The notes beneath the pieces were generated by a model. It did not search any database and was not told where the DNA came from. It saw only the letters and a program-made list of their open reading frames with translations. A program made the position numbers and the translations under genes. Shown one piece after another: positions 17,574 to 25,645 of a DNA stretch of 64,000 bases. This stretch comes from Rhodospirillales bacterium (GTDB taxonomy: Bacteria; Pseudomonadota; Alphaproteobacteria; Rhodospirillales; Shumkoniaceae), in assembly GCA_014859895.1 (NCBI GenBank), contig JACZKS010000170.1, positions 1-64,000 on the forward strand, read 5' to 3'. Numbering within the stretch: position 1 is the first letter of the stretch; every line of letters starts with the position of its first letter.

Positions 17574-17680
17574 CGGTCTCGTCCTCTTCGGTCTCTCTGG
17601 CGGCCCTTGCCGCCACCCTTCGCCAGGCGAACAGCCCGGGAAGGCGGTTTATTAAGGAATGGGCGGGCTCCCGTCAAGGG

Positions 17681-17714
17681 AAAAGCGGCGGCCCGCGAGC
17701 GCCGCCCGCGGGCC
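17681..17714 (-). terminator. Terminator of the ABC transporter/SDR operon
   Basis: GGCCCGCG (17690-17697) and CGCGGGCC (17707-17714) form an 8-bp stem; on the minus strand a TTTT run follows shortly after. It lies 19 bp after the SDR stop codon, closing the five-gene operon. Confidence 0.55.
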
Positions 17715-17733
17715 TCCACGATAAGGCTCCCGT

Positions 17734-18513
17734 TTAGAACGTGCCCGGGTACTTGCCACCGTCGAGCAGCAGGTTCTGGGCGGTGATGAAGCCGGCCTGG
17801 CGGCTGCACAGATAGGCGCAGAAGTCGCCGAGTTCCGAGGGCTCACCGAAGCGGCCGGCCGCCACCGCCGCCATGCGGATGGTCTTCATCTCCTCGTAGG
17901 TGCGGTTCTGCACCTTGGCCATCGCCTTGGTGTTGGACTGATGGCGGTCGGTGTCGAAGTCGCCGGGCAGCACATTGTTGATGGTGACGTTGTGCTTGGC
18001 CACCTCGCGCGCCGTGCCGGCGACGAAACCGGTCAATCCGGCCCGGGCGCTGTTGGAAAGCCCGAGGATGCCGATCGGCGCCTTCACGGCCGAGGACGTA
18101 ATATTGACGATGCGCCCGAACTTGCGGGCGATCATGCCGTCGACGGTGTCCTTGATCATGAAGATCGGGCCCAGCATGTTGCTCTTGACTGCGGAAATCC
18201 ACGCCGCCTCGTCCCAGTCGCGGAAGTTGCCGGTGGGCGGGCCGCCGGCGTTGTTGATCAGGATGTCGGGCTCCGGGCACAGCTTGAGCACGGCGGCGCG
18301 GCCGTCGTCGCTCATCATGTCGGCCGCCAGCGGCGTCACCTTGGCGCCGGTCGCCTTGCGGATCTCTTCGGCGGCGGCTTCGATGTTTTCGCGGGTACGC
18401 GCGACGATGGTCAGTTCGACCCCTTCCTTGGCCAGCGACAAGGCGCAGGCCTTGCCCAGCCCCGCGCTGGCGCCGCCGACGATGGCCTTGCGGCCGGCGA
18501 TTCCCAAATCCAT
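17734..18513 (-). CDS. SDR-family protein with atypical active site
   Basis: A 259-residue short-chain dehydrogenase/reductase fold. The dinucleotide loop GGASAGLGKACAL and NNAGG are intact. The catalytic Y-x-x-x-K is not: after the Ser-containing strand NITSSAV the corresponding region reads GLSNSARAGLTGF, placing Ser at the Tyr position and Arg at the Lys position. This occurs in a minority SDR subgroup of unclear chemistry. It is the last gene of the operon behind an ABC importer, 36 bp after the permease, so it probably acts on the imported compound. A reductase role should not be assumed. Confidence 0.85.
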   Translation of the reverse strand: MDLGIAGRKAIVGGASAGLGKACALSLAKEGVELTIVARTRENIEAAAEEIRKATGAKVTPLAADMMSDDGRAAVLKLCPEPDILINNAGGPPTGNFRDWDEAAWISAVKSNMLGPIFMIKDTVDGMIARKFGRIVNITSSAVKAPIGILGLSNSARAGLTGFVAGTAREVAKHNVTINNVLPGDFDTDRHQSNTKAMAKVQNRTYEEMKTIRMAAVAAGRFGEPSELGDFCAYLCSRQAGFITAQNLLLDGGKYPGTF

Positions 18514-18549
18514 TCTGTCATTCTCCTCGTTTCGTTAAGTCGTATCGTG

Positions 18550-19311
18550 TTAGCGGGTGCGGGCGTAATACTCGATGCGCTTTTCGACCAGGCCAACCGC
18601 CTCGGCGGTGGCGAAGGCGAAGGCGAACACCATCAGCAGCAGGGCCCAGAATTCATCGAACAGGAAGTTGCGTGAATAGAGCTCGAACAGCTCACCGATG
18701 CCCGTGATGGCGACCAGCAACTGGCCGATGACGACGCCCTTGACCGCGCGAATCAGGCCCAGCCGGATGCCGGCAAGCACCTCGGGCAGTGCCGCCAGAA
18801 GGTAGATGCGATAAAAGATCAGCCAGCGGCTGGCCCCGAAAGAGTGGGCCATCTCGGGCAGGGACGGATTGACGTGCTTGACCCCCGCCCGGGTGTCCAA
18901 GACGATCGCCCAGATGGCGAACAGGAAGACGCTGGCGATGACGGTGGCCTGGCCGATGCCGAGGATCACCATGAAGATCGGCACCACAGCCGTTAGGGGC
19001 GCGCTGACGAAGATGTTGACCCAGGTGCCGATCAGGCGGTCGATCGTCTTGCTGACCCCCATCAGGAAGCCCATGGGTATGCCGATGGCAACGGCCATGG
19101 CCAAGCCTCTGAAGTAGGCGTCCAGCGTCACCACCATGGCACTCTTGAACTTGTCGGTGGGGACCATCTCGACGCCGGCCTCGAATACTGCAGAGAGGGG
19201 CGGCAGAATGGCCAGCCCGCCGTAGCGCCCGACCAGTTCCCAGATCGCCGCCCACAGGAACAGCGAATAAACGATGGGGATTTGTTTTCCGTTGAGTTTC
19301 ATGCGTGTCAC
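18550..19311 (-). CDS. ABC transporter permease (NitT/TauT type), second copy
   Basis: A 253-residue inner-membrane permease of the SsuC/TauC/NrtB family with about six membrane helices. The EAA loop is seen near MAHSFGASRWLIFYRIYLLA. It is paired in the operon with a different permease (20152-20916) and one ATPase, suggesting a heterodimeric channel. Transport class is nitrate/sulfonate/taurine-like; the substrate is unknown. Spacing to the ATPase gene is 24 bp. Confidence 0.9.
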   Translation of the reverse strand: MTRMKLNGKQIPIVYSLFLWAAIWELVGRYGGLAILPPLSAVFEAGVEMVPTDKFKSAMVVTLDAYFRGLAMAVAIGIPMGFLMGVSKTIDRLIGTWVNIFVSAPLTAVVPIFMVILGIGQATVIASVFLFAIWAIVLDTRAGVKHVNPSLPEMAHSFGASRWLIFYRIYLLAALPEVLAGIRLGLIRAVKGVVIGQLLVAITGIGELFELYSRNFLFDEFWALLLMVFAFAFATAEAVGLVEKRIEYYARTR

Positions 19312-19335
19312 CCGTTTTCTGGTGCTGGTTGCGAC

Positions 19336-20127
19336 CTACAGGTAGGTGCGCAGCACCGCCCAGATGTCGTCCACGTAGTCGAGATAATTCTTGTCGCGCC
19401 GGATTTCGTCGGGCGACTTGCTGCGGTCGATCTCGGTGCGGATGATACGCTGCACTTGGCCCGGACGGGGCGACAGCAGGACCACCTGGTCGGATACGTA
19501 GACCGCTTCCTCGATGCTGTGGGTGACGAAGATCACCGTCTTCTTTTCCTTGGACAGCAGATCGAGCATGTCCTCCTGGAACTTGCGGCGTGTCTGCTCG
19601 TCGACCGAGGCGAAGGGTTCGTCCATCATCAGGATGTCGGCGTCGACCGCCAGCGCGCGGGCCAGACCGACCCTCTGGCGCATGCCGCCCGACAGTTCGT
19701 GCGGATAGCTCTTCTCGAAGCCGGCCAGGCCAACCTCGGCGATGTACTTGACCGCCTTCTCGCCCCGCTGGTCCTTGGGCATGCCACGCAGTTCGAGACC
19801 GAACTCGACGTTGCGCTGCACGGTGGCCCACGGCATCAACGCAAAATCCTGGAACACGAAGGCGCGATCGGGGCCGGGACCGGTGACCTTTTTGCCGCGG
19901 ATGCGCACCTCGCCCTCGGTCGGCGTCAACAGGCCGGCGATGATCTTGAGCAAGGTCGTCTTGCCGCAGCCGCTGGGGCCGAGGAAGGAGGTCAGCTCAC
20001 CGGAGGGGATCTTGAGATCGACGCCCTTCAGCGCCTGCACGCCGCCTTCGTAACGCATGGCGATGCCGTCGACCTCGACGATGGTGTCCTGCTTGGTTTC
20101 GGTCATATTCTTAGCCACTTGGTTCAT
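19336..20127 (-). CDS. ABC transporter ATP-binding protein (NitT/TauT type)
   Basis: A 263-residue ATPase of the SsuB/TauB/NrtD family. Walker A FLGPSGCGKTTLL, signature HELSGGMRQRVGLARAL, Walker B ADILMMDEPFASVD and the H-loop FVTHSIEEAVYVSD are all intact. It energises the import formed with the two permeases on either side in the operon. Confidence 0.95.
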   Translation of the reverse strand: MNQVAKNMTETKQDTIVEVDGIAMRYEGGVQALKGVDLKIPSGELTSFLGPSGCGKTTLLKIIAGLLTPTEGEVRIRGKKVTGPGPDRAFVFQDFALMPWATVQRNVEFGLELRGMPKDQRGEKAVKYIAEVGLAGFEKSYPHELSGGMRQRVGLARALAVDADILMMDEPFASVDEQTRRKFQEDMLDLLSKEKKTVIFVTHSIEEAVYVSDQVVLLSPRPGQVQRIIRTEIDRSKSPDEIRRDKNYLDYVDDIWAVLRTYL

Positions 20128-20151
20128 GGGGTTTCCATTCTTGGGCAGGGC

Positions 20152-20916
20152 TTAGCGCTTGCGGGTTTCCGGGCGGACCAGAAACTCCATCTTCAGCAGC
20201 ACCGTCAGGCTGACCGCGGAAAGCGCGATGATCGAGGTGATGTCGGCGAACATTTCCGGATAGTCCGCGACCGAGCGGTGATAGGTGATCAGATCGCCGA
20301 TGCCGGTCGGCGTGATCAGAAGCTCGGCCAGCACGACGCCGATGAAGCCGGCCCCGATGCCCAGCCTGAGGCCGGCGAAGATCAGGCTGCTGGCGTTGGG
20401 CAGGATGATCAGCCGGATCTCCTGCCAGCGGCTGCCCTGGAACGAACGGACCATCTCGATGAGCGAGGGATGGGTGTGGCGGACGCCCTTGTAGCAATTG
20501 AGCACGATGAGCGGCAGCGCCATGATGACGACGGCGATCACCTTGGAGGTGAGCCCGATGCCGTACATGTAGGTCACCAGGGGGATGATGGCAGCGACCG
20601 GCGAGGCATAGAGGATGATGAAGATCACCACCAGGAACCATTCCATGGTCCGCCACAGCCCCATGAGGACGCCGAAGCCGACGCCGGCCACCGAACTGAT
20701 GGCGACGCCGATGATCAGCGGCTGGATGGTCTGCAGGTAGGCAGTGGCGAATTCGCCGTTGAAGGTCATGCGGACGAAGGCGATGAAGGTTTCGATGAAG
20801 GTGGGAAAGGACAGGCTGATCGGAATGCGGCCGGCAATTTCCCACGCCCCGAAGAAGAGCGCGAAGGACATGAGCTTCCACAGCCATGTCTGTCGGCCAA
20901 GAGTGCGAAGCGCCAT
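20152..20916 (-). CDS. ABC transporter permease (NitT/TauT type), first copy
   Basis: A 254-residue permease with about six membrane helices, same family as the other permease in the operon but clearly divergent in sequence. The EAA loop is near MVRSFQGSRWQEIRLIILP. The start is placed at Met 20916 (MALRTLGRQ), since the longer frame adds 19 basic residues without similarity. It lies between the binding-protein gene and the ATPase gene. Confidence 0.9.
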   Translation of the reverse strand: MALRTLGRQTWLWKLMSFALFFGAWEIAGRIPISLSFPTFIETFIAFVRMTFNGEFATAYLQTIQPLIIGVAISSVAGVGFGVLMGLWRTMEWFLVVIFIILYASPVAAIIPLVTYMYGIGLTSKVIAVVIMALPLIVLNCYKGVRHTHPSLIEMVRSFQGSRWQEIRLIILPNASSLIFAGLRLGIGAGFIGVVLAELLITPTGIGDLITYHRSVADYPEMFADITSIIALSAVSLTVLLKMEFLVRPETRKR

Positions 20917-21055
20917 TGTGATTTCCTGTTTTCTTTTTTTATGCCGGCGCCGCGGCGGGGCGGTGCCGTCCACCCCCGGGTGGCCGCCCGATCGGCGCCC
21001 ACCCGGGAAGCGGAGGAAGGATGAGTTGCGCGAGCGGCTCTAAATTCGGCTCCGC

Positions 21056-22051
21056 CTAGTTACCCAGCTTCTTGAGTGCGGCCTCAAGCGGCTTGAAGGT
21101 CCAGAAGTCGTCGACCTTAAGATCGGCCGCCGAGCCCTGGATCTGGCCGGCCACCGAATAGAAGTCGAGGTCGGACTTGGCCGCAACCATGCCACCGCCG
21201 TCGGTCGGGAACATGCCGCCCTTGACGCCGATCTGGTAGTAGGGAAGGACTTCCTTCTCGAGATCCTTCGGCAGATCTTTCAAGAGACCTAGCTTCTGGC
21301 GTTCCGTCACCACGTAGTTGGGGTCCTTGTTGATGGCACGCCACGTCTTCAGCAATTCCTCGATAAAGATTCCGACCGTCTCGGCGTTCTTCTCGAGGTA
21401 ATCGACACGGGCGAACATCGCCTCGTCGCTGGCCTTCACCCCTTCCAAGGGCAGCACGGCGAACTTGCCCGGCGCCTTGTCCATCAGGAAGTTGGTATTC
21501 ACGGCATCGATGATGGTCGCCTTGATGTTGCCCTGCAGCATGGCCAGCGCGCGCACCTCGGAACCGGGCACGTAGCTGAGGCTGCCGTACTTGATGCCGT
21601 GCTTCTGTGCCATCAGGTTGGCGATGGCCTGGGTGCCGGAGGTCCGCGAATGAACCACCAGGTCGCCGCCGTCCAGATCCTTCCAAGCCTTGTAGAACTC
21701 GGTGTTGACCACCGGATAGAATTGCAGGGTCGAAAGCTGGAAGAACAGCCGGATCGGCGCCTTGACCTTCTGGATCACGGCGTAAGGCGTGCCGATGCCG
21801 ATGTCGGCCTGGTCGTTGACGATGGCCTGGTTGGCGATGTCCTCGGACTTGAAGGAAATCAGCTGAACGTCGACGCCGCGGGCCTTGGTGTGCTCGATGG
21901 CGATCAGCAAGTTCAGCGTCTCGACCGATTCGATGTCGCCGAGGCCGAGCCTGATCTTGCCGGCGGCCTGCGCGTCGTTGACGGCTGCGATCCCGGTGAC
22001 CAGAACGGCCGTAGCCGCCAGCCGGGACAAATGACTCCACATGTGTCGCAT
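21056..22051 (-). CDS. ABC transporter substrate-binding protein (NMT1/TauA-like)
   Basis: A 331-residue periplasmic solute receptor. The N-terminal signal peptide (MRHMWSHLSRLAATAVLVTG, cleavage near AQAAGK) is followed by the two-lobed NMT1/SsuA-type fold: KIRLGLGDIESVETLNLLIA near the start and DIGIGTPYAVIQ in lobe 1. It delivers the ligand to the two permeases. First gene of the minus-strand operon, opposite the GntR regulator; a double palindrome lies about 75-105 bp upstream. The ligand is unknown. Confidence 0.9.
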   Translation of the reverse strand: MRHMWSHLSRLAATAVLVTGIAAVNDAQAAGKIRLGLGDIESVETLNLLIAIEHTKARGVDVQLISFKSEDIANQAIVNDQADIGIGTPYAVIQKVKAPIRLFFQLSTLQFYPVVNTEFYKAWKDLDGGDLVVHSRTSGTQAIANLMAQKHGIKYGSLSYVPGSEVRALAMLQGNIKATIIDAVNTNFLMDKAPGKFAVLPLEGVKASDEAMFARVDYLEKNAETVGIFIEELLKTWRAINKDPNYVVTERQKLGLLKDLPKDLEKEVLPYYQIGVKGGMFPTDGGGMVAAKSDLDFYSVAGQIQGSAADLKVDDFWTFKPLEAALKKLGN

Positions 22052-22126
22052 AGCCTTCCCCTTTTTTTCGAGTTTGCACGATTTTAGGTGCGGGTAACCG
22101 AGTTCATCAAACTACAGCCTTCCCGG

Positions 22127-22157
22127 ATTGTCAACAATCCTGTATATTGTTGACAAT
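22127..22157. promoter_or_regulatory. Double palindromic operator between the importer operon and its GntR regulator
   Basis: ATTGTCAACAAT (22127-22138) and ATTGTTGACAAT (22146-22157) are perfect reverse complements separated by 7 bp. Each arm is itself nearly palindromic (ATTGT-NN-ACAAT), giving two half-operators 19 bp apart. GT...AC cores of this kind are bound by GntR/FCD regulators. The site lies between the divergent starts at 22051 and 22231, so it can control both. Confidence 0.75.
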
Positions 22158-22230
22158 CATTCGATTCCCTGGATTTTTTCGGGTGAAGCGGGATATTGAT
22201 GAAACTGGCGAACGGCGATATTAGGTGCCC

Positions 22231-22881
22231 ATGATCGAGCGTCCCCAATCCCTGACCGCGGTTGTTTTGCAAGAGCTGGAACGCCAGATCCTGTCGGGCA
22301 ATCTCGGGCCCGGCGAGCCCGTCAACGAAAAGGCGTTCGCCGAGCGCAACTCGGTCAGCCGCGGCCCGATCCGCGAGGCCTGCCGGAAGCTCGAGCAGGC
22401 CGGCCTGGTGACGATCATCCCCAACCGCGGAGTGTTCGTGCGCAAGCTTCAGGCCAAGGACGCCATCGAGATCTGCGACATCCGCGCCGTGCTGTCCGGC
22501 TATGCCGGGCGCATCTTGGCGGAAACGGTGACCCGCGGCCAAATGGCCGACCTCACCGAGATGGTCGAACGCATGGAGAAGGAAGCCAGGCTGCGCAACG
22601 TCGAAGCCTTCTATGCGATCAATTCGGAATTCCATCAGGCCATCTTCGATTTCGCCGACAACCAGCGCCTGCGCGAGATGTATGCCGCCATTAACAAGGA
22701 ACTCTACCTGTTCCGCTGGCGCGCCATGCTGGTCAGCCCGGACCTCGAGAAATCAAACCGCGAACACCAGGAAATCCTGAAGGCGCTGGCCGAACGCGAC
22801 GCGGCGTGCACCGCCATGATGATGGAACGGCACGCCATTTCGGTGAAGAACCGCATCGTTGCTTCCGGCCTGGGCGGGTAA
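22231..22881 (+). CDS. GntR family regulator, FCD (FadR) subfamily
   Basis: A 216-residue repressor-type regulator. The N-terminal winged helix (about residues 8-72) has GEPVNEKAFAERNSVSRGPI with IREACRKLEQAGLV and the wing VTIIPNRGVFV. The C-terminal FCD domain (about 80-205) is all helical with metal-site His residues in FHQAIFDFADN and NREHQEIL. It is divergent from the ABC importer operon and next to a double palindrome. Ligand is probably the imported compound. GTG at 22225 is an alternative start. Confidence 0.92.
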   Translation: MIERPQSLTAVVLQELERQILSGNLGPGEPVNEKAFAERNSVSRGPIREACRKLEQAGLVTIIPNRGVFVRKLQAKDAIEICDIRAVLSGYAGRILAETVTRGQMADLTEMVERMEKEARLRNVEAFYAINSEFHQAIFDFADNQRLREMYAAINKELYLFRWRAMLVSPDLEKSNREHQEILKALAERDAACTAMMMERHAISVKNRIVASGLGG

Positions 22882-22896
22882 CGCCCTCGCGGCCCA

Positions 22897-22934
22897 CGAT
22901 AAAGGCCCGCCGGCGCCCCGACGGGCCTTTATCG
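22897..22934. terminator. Bidirectional-looking terminator after the GntR gene
   Basis: CGATAAAGGCCCG (22897-22909) and CGGGCCTTTATCG (22922-22934) are perfect 13-bp arms. The A-rich and T-rich ends of the stem give a T-run after the GC core in both directions. It lies 16 bp after the regulator stop codon. Confidence 0.8.
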
Positions 22935-23101
22935 GTTGTGACTACGGAAAAACGGGGGTGCTCAAGCGCCGCGCCATTCCCCCAATGTGTTGAAACTTTT
23001 CTAGCCACCTGGCCAACTCCAGGTGGCTCTGCTTTTATCTACCCGCAGTAATTGCGCAATCTAATGGTTCGTCGGATAGCCGGCATTTTCGTAGCGATAG
23101 T

Positions 23102-23114
23102 GGTGTCCAACACC
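23102..23114. promoter_or_regulatory. Small palindrome before the ParD/ParE operon
   Basis: GGTGT and ACACC are separated by 3 bp, and an overlapping imperfect repeat GTGTC/GACAC extends to 23130. Placed 58 bp before the antitoxin start, it may be the ParD operator. Evidence is limited to symmetry and position. Confidence 0.3.
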
Positions 23115-23171
23115 TCTTGAACGTTGACACGGGTGCCACCAAGTCACACCATAGGCAATGGAGGATACACC

Positions 23172-23447
23172 ATGACCGCCAAATCGTCTTTTTCGTTGAC
23201 CGATCAGCAGAGCGCCTTTGCCCGCGCACTTGTGAACTCAGGGCGCTATCCTAGCATGAGCGCGGTGGTCCAGCAGGGGTTGGAGCTCCTACGCCAGCGG
23301 ACCGAGGCGGAGGAAGTGGATTTACTTGCCCTTCGAGACCTGGTTGAACGACGCCGGAACGGACGGTTCGTCTCCGCTGACGACATGAAGGATCGGGTCG
23401 CAAACATGCTCGAACGAAAACGGGAAGAGCATGGCCTGGGCCGTTGA
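23172..23447 (+). CDS. ParD-like antitoxin
   Basis: A 91-residue protein of the ParD/CopG type: a short N-terminal strand (FSLTDQQSAFARALVNSGRY) followed by the helix pair of a ribbon-helix-helix (SMSAVVQQGLELLRQR), then a charged C-terminal tail that would wrap the toxin. The Met at 23172 follows GGAGGATACACC. It overlaps the toxin gene by 17 bp. It should neutralise ParE and repress the operon. Confidence 0.9.
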   Translation: MTAKSSFSLTDQQSAFARALVNSGRYPSMSAVVQQGLELLRQRTEAEEVDLLALRDLVERRRNGRFVSADDMKDRVANMLERKREEHGLGR

Positions 23448-23775
23448 GTTCTCCGAGGAAGCCGAGAACGATTTCGAACTCATCTTTGACCACCTGTTCG
23501 ACTCGTATGCCGACTTCGGCGAGACACTGGAGGATGGTTTCGAAAGGGCGGCGCGGCGTGTGATGAAGATCCGGAAAGCGGGCGAGGACATCGCCAAGGC
23601 ACCACACCGAGGCACGATACGAGACGACATCGTGCCGGGTCTCAGAAACGTCACCATAGACCGGGCAATTTTCTGGTTCGACCTGGACGATGACCATCGG
23701 ATTGTGCGCATCCTTGGGGTGTTTTTCGGCGGCCAGGATCACATCCGGCGTATGATGGTCCTGTTGCTGGGATAG
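23431..23775 (+). CDS. ParE/RelE family toxin
   Basis: A 114-residue protein. AVEFSEEAENDFELIFDHLF at the start is the N-terminal strand and helix hairpin of ParE; GTIRDDIVPGLRNVTIDRAI and VRILGVFFGGQDH are the C-terminal strands with the usual Arg and His/Gln residues. ParE toxins poison DNA gyrase, some relatives cleave mRNA. It overlaps the antitoxin gene by 17 bp, the normal arrangement. It is intact, unlike the ParE fragment at 3.8 kb. Confidence 0.9.
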   Translation: MAWAVEFSEEAENDFELIFDHLFDSYADFGETLEDGFERAARRVMKIRKAGEDIAKAPHRGTIRDDIVPGLRNVTIDRAIFWFDLDDDHRIVRILGVFFGGQDHIRRMMVLLLG

Positions 23776-24001
23776 CGGCGTGTAAGAGCAGCGTCGAGGG
23801 GAAGCTCGCGACGTCAAATCCGAATTCCATGGTTCGGGCATTTCGGGGTTCGGCAAATGTTTGTTTGCAGTCCCGCTACCGCCGGTAGCGCGACATTGGC
23901 GAAACGACGTTGTTTTCCTCGAATCGATATCGATTCGGCTATCACTACCTCCAATGGCTGCGATCTGAGCCTGTAAAAACGTATGATTACAGTATGTTAT
24001 G
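23776..24001. other. Spacer with two unexplained palindromes
   Basis: No coding frame is credible here. CGCTACCG-C-CGGTAGCG (23874-23890) and an 18-bp perfect palindrome CGAATCGATATCGATTCG (23920-23937) lie 29 bp apart. Neither is followed by a T-run. They separate the ParD/ParE pair from the end of the unknown 457-residue gene. Confidence 0.55.
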
Positions 24002-24039
24002 TGTGTGGAACCGCCCGGGCAATAGGGCGATTCCACACA
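24002..24039 (-). terminator. Long stem-loop after the unknown 457-residue gene
   Basis: TGTGTGGAACCGCCC (24002-24016) pairs with GGGCGATTCCACACA (24025-24039) with one mismatch and an 8-base loop. It lies 18 bp downstream of the minus-strand gene's stop. The T-run on the minus strand is weak, so termination is likely but not certain. Confidence 0.55.
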
Positions 24040-24057
24040 ATGGGGGAATGGCGCGGC

Positions 24058-25431
24058 TCAAGCGCCCCAGGGTTTGATCGCCGCTTTCAGGGCCTTGTAG
24101 CCTTCAATAAAGCGGGGGCGCTCCCCTCCATAGATCCGATCAAACGTCGCCAGCACGCCGTCGAAATAGTCCCGAAGCTTCTGACTGCCGGGGTTCGCGT
24201 CGAGATAGGCGTCGCGGATCAGCACGAAGTGGATCCGCGGGTCGTACGGTTGCTTGGTTCCACCCACGGTCTCGTCCCCCGCGAGCAGGCGCCGCAGCAT
24301 CGCGTCGGCCGAACCCAGCGTCTGCTCGTGAATGGGCGGTCCGTCCATGCGGTACATCACCGAGGTCATGTCCCGCCCGTTGCCGGTGGTGTGGCCCATC
24401 TCGCGCCACACTGCGTTCATGTCGACTTGCTTGCCAAGATGCTTGGCCACCAGGCCGCCGAACGCGCGCAACGGATCGGAGACGTCGGCCAGAAGGTCGG
24501 TAAGCCGATCGCCGTCCAGGTCGGTCGCCAGAACGATGGCGTCCCGCTTCTCGATCAGGTCCCAGATCAGCAGGCCGAAATTGGTGTCGGAGATGTGCTG
24601 CTCGATCTGTCCGCCCCAGTTCTCCATCCCCTTTTTGAAGTCCGGCGGCAGCAAGGCGATGATGCGGTCGATGTTCTCGCGATGCTCTTCATAGGCATCC
24701 ACGGCGTACTGCCGGCCCACCTTGAACTTCGTACCCTTCAACAACCAGGAATGAAGACCGGCATTGATGCCATCCTCCATCGCCTGCGTCGGCTTCATGG
24801 CCACGCGGCCGAGACGCCCCGTTTCGTGGACCATTTTCAGGAAAAGGCGGTTCGCATAAGCCATCTGCACACCGGGCGAGTTCATCTCCGAGTGCACGAT
24901 GCCGGTCTTGGCATCGACCGTGAACGCGGCCCGGTTCTGCGAGTAGGGCAGGCACGGCATGCACCGAACCACGGTGATCGGCCCGTACGGGCGGACATTG
25001 CAGAAAACCCCGGCCTGCGTGCGTAGCGGCGCGTTGGCCGATTTCCCCATGACCACAACCTTGCCGCCGCGGCCGTCATTGACCATGGCATCGCCCGCCG
25101 TCGACCATTTGATCGAGGTGAAGGGCAGATTTCCGAACCAGGCCAGGGACGCCAATTTCGTGTCGTGCCGGTATTGCGACCACATCGGCACCGCGTAATA
25201 GGGAAGCCCAATCACGTCGACGGCCGCAAGGGTACCGAGCAGGGCAAACGCGTCGGTCAGCGAGTGGACGATCGGGTTCACGGCCCCGTCGTGGTTCCCC
25301 CCCTTCCAGATGACGGCGTCGGGATTCCCCTTCGGCCGAACATCCGTGGGTTCAAACAGTCCCGACAGCAGCCCGAACAGATCACCGTCGGCTTCCGCGC
25401 GGGCGATGGATACCAGATCGATCATGTGCAC
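24058..25431 (-). CDS. Unrecognised 457-residue protein, divergent from an anion transporter operon
   Basis: I do not recognise this family. The protein has no signal peptide or membrane segment and looks like a soluble globular enzyme: it contains Gly- and His-rich conserved-looking patches such as IWKGGNHDGAVNPIVHSL, RPYGPITVVRCMPCLPYSQN and WREMGHTTGNGRDMTSVMYR. The His, Asp and Cys residues could form a metal or active site. It is transcribed away from the DASS transporter operon across a 312-bp region holding two LysR-type boxes, one of them 87 bp before its start. That makes it a likely member of the same regulon. Cytoplasmic metabolism of the imported anion is a guess. Confidence 0.7.
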   Translation of the reverse strand: MHMIDLVSIARAEADGDLFGLLSGLFEPTDVRPKGNPDAVIWKGGNHDGAVNPIVHSLTDAFALLGTLAAVDVIGLPYYAVPMWSQYRHDTKLASLAWFGNLPFTSIKWSTAGDAMVNDGRGGKVVVMGKSANAPLRTQAGVFCNVRPYGPITVVRCMPCLPYSQNRAAFTVDAKTGIVHSEMNSPGVQMAYANRLFLKMVHETGRLGRVAMKPTQAMEDGINAGLHSWLLKGTKFKVGRQYAVDAYEEHRENIDRIIALLPPDFKKGMENWGGQIEQHISDTNFGLLIWDLIEKRDAIVLATDLDGDRLTDLLADVSDPLRAFGGLVAKHLGKQVDMNAVWREMGHTTGNGRDMTSVMYRMDGPPIHEQTLGSADAMLRRLLAGDETVGGTKQPYDPRIHFVLIRDAYLDANPGSQKLRDYFDGVLATFDRIYGGERPRFIEGYKALKAAIKPWGA

Positions 25432-25517
25432 CTTCCCCTCTGTGGTCGAATAACAAAATGGCGGACAGCCTTTGCCGCCGTGCGAGCCCCCGCTTCACCG
25501 GGCGATTCTTCGCAACG

Positions 25518-25530
25518 TCGAGTTGTCCGA
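25518..25530. promoter_or_regulatory. LysR-type box 3 (towards the 457-residue gene)
   Basis: TCGAGTTGTCCGA has the T-N11-A form and matches the two other boxes of the cluster (TCGAGTTTCTCGA, TCGGTTTTCTCGA) at 10 or more of 13 positions when the first is taken as reference. It lies 87 bp before the start of the divergent 457-residue gene. Confidence 0.5.
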
Positions 25531-25645
25531 TTATCGGTATTCGTGTCCGTTGGGGTGCGCCCCGAAGAAAGCGTATGCGAAACCTGTCGCCCGGACGCCG
25601 GAAAAATAGGCGACCACGCCCGACTTGGCAAGCCTGAAGGGCAGA

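Noticed and set aside
19282-21024. Long open frame (580 codons) on the plus strand opposite the ABC transporter genes
   Set aside because: It is an antisense shadow of two well-supported genes; its composition is the His/Asp/Gln-rich pattern typical of the reverse frame of GC-rich genes, with no domain seen.
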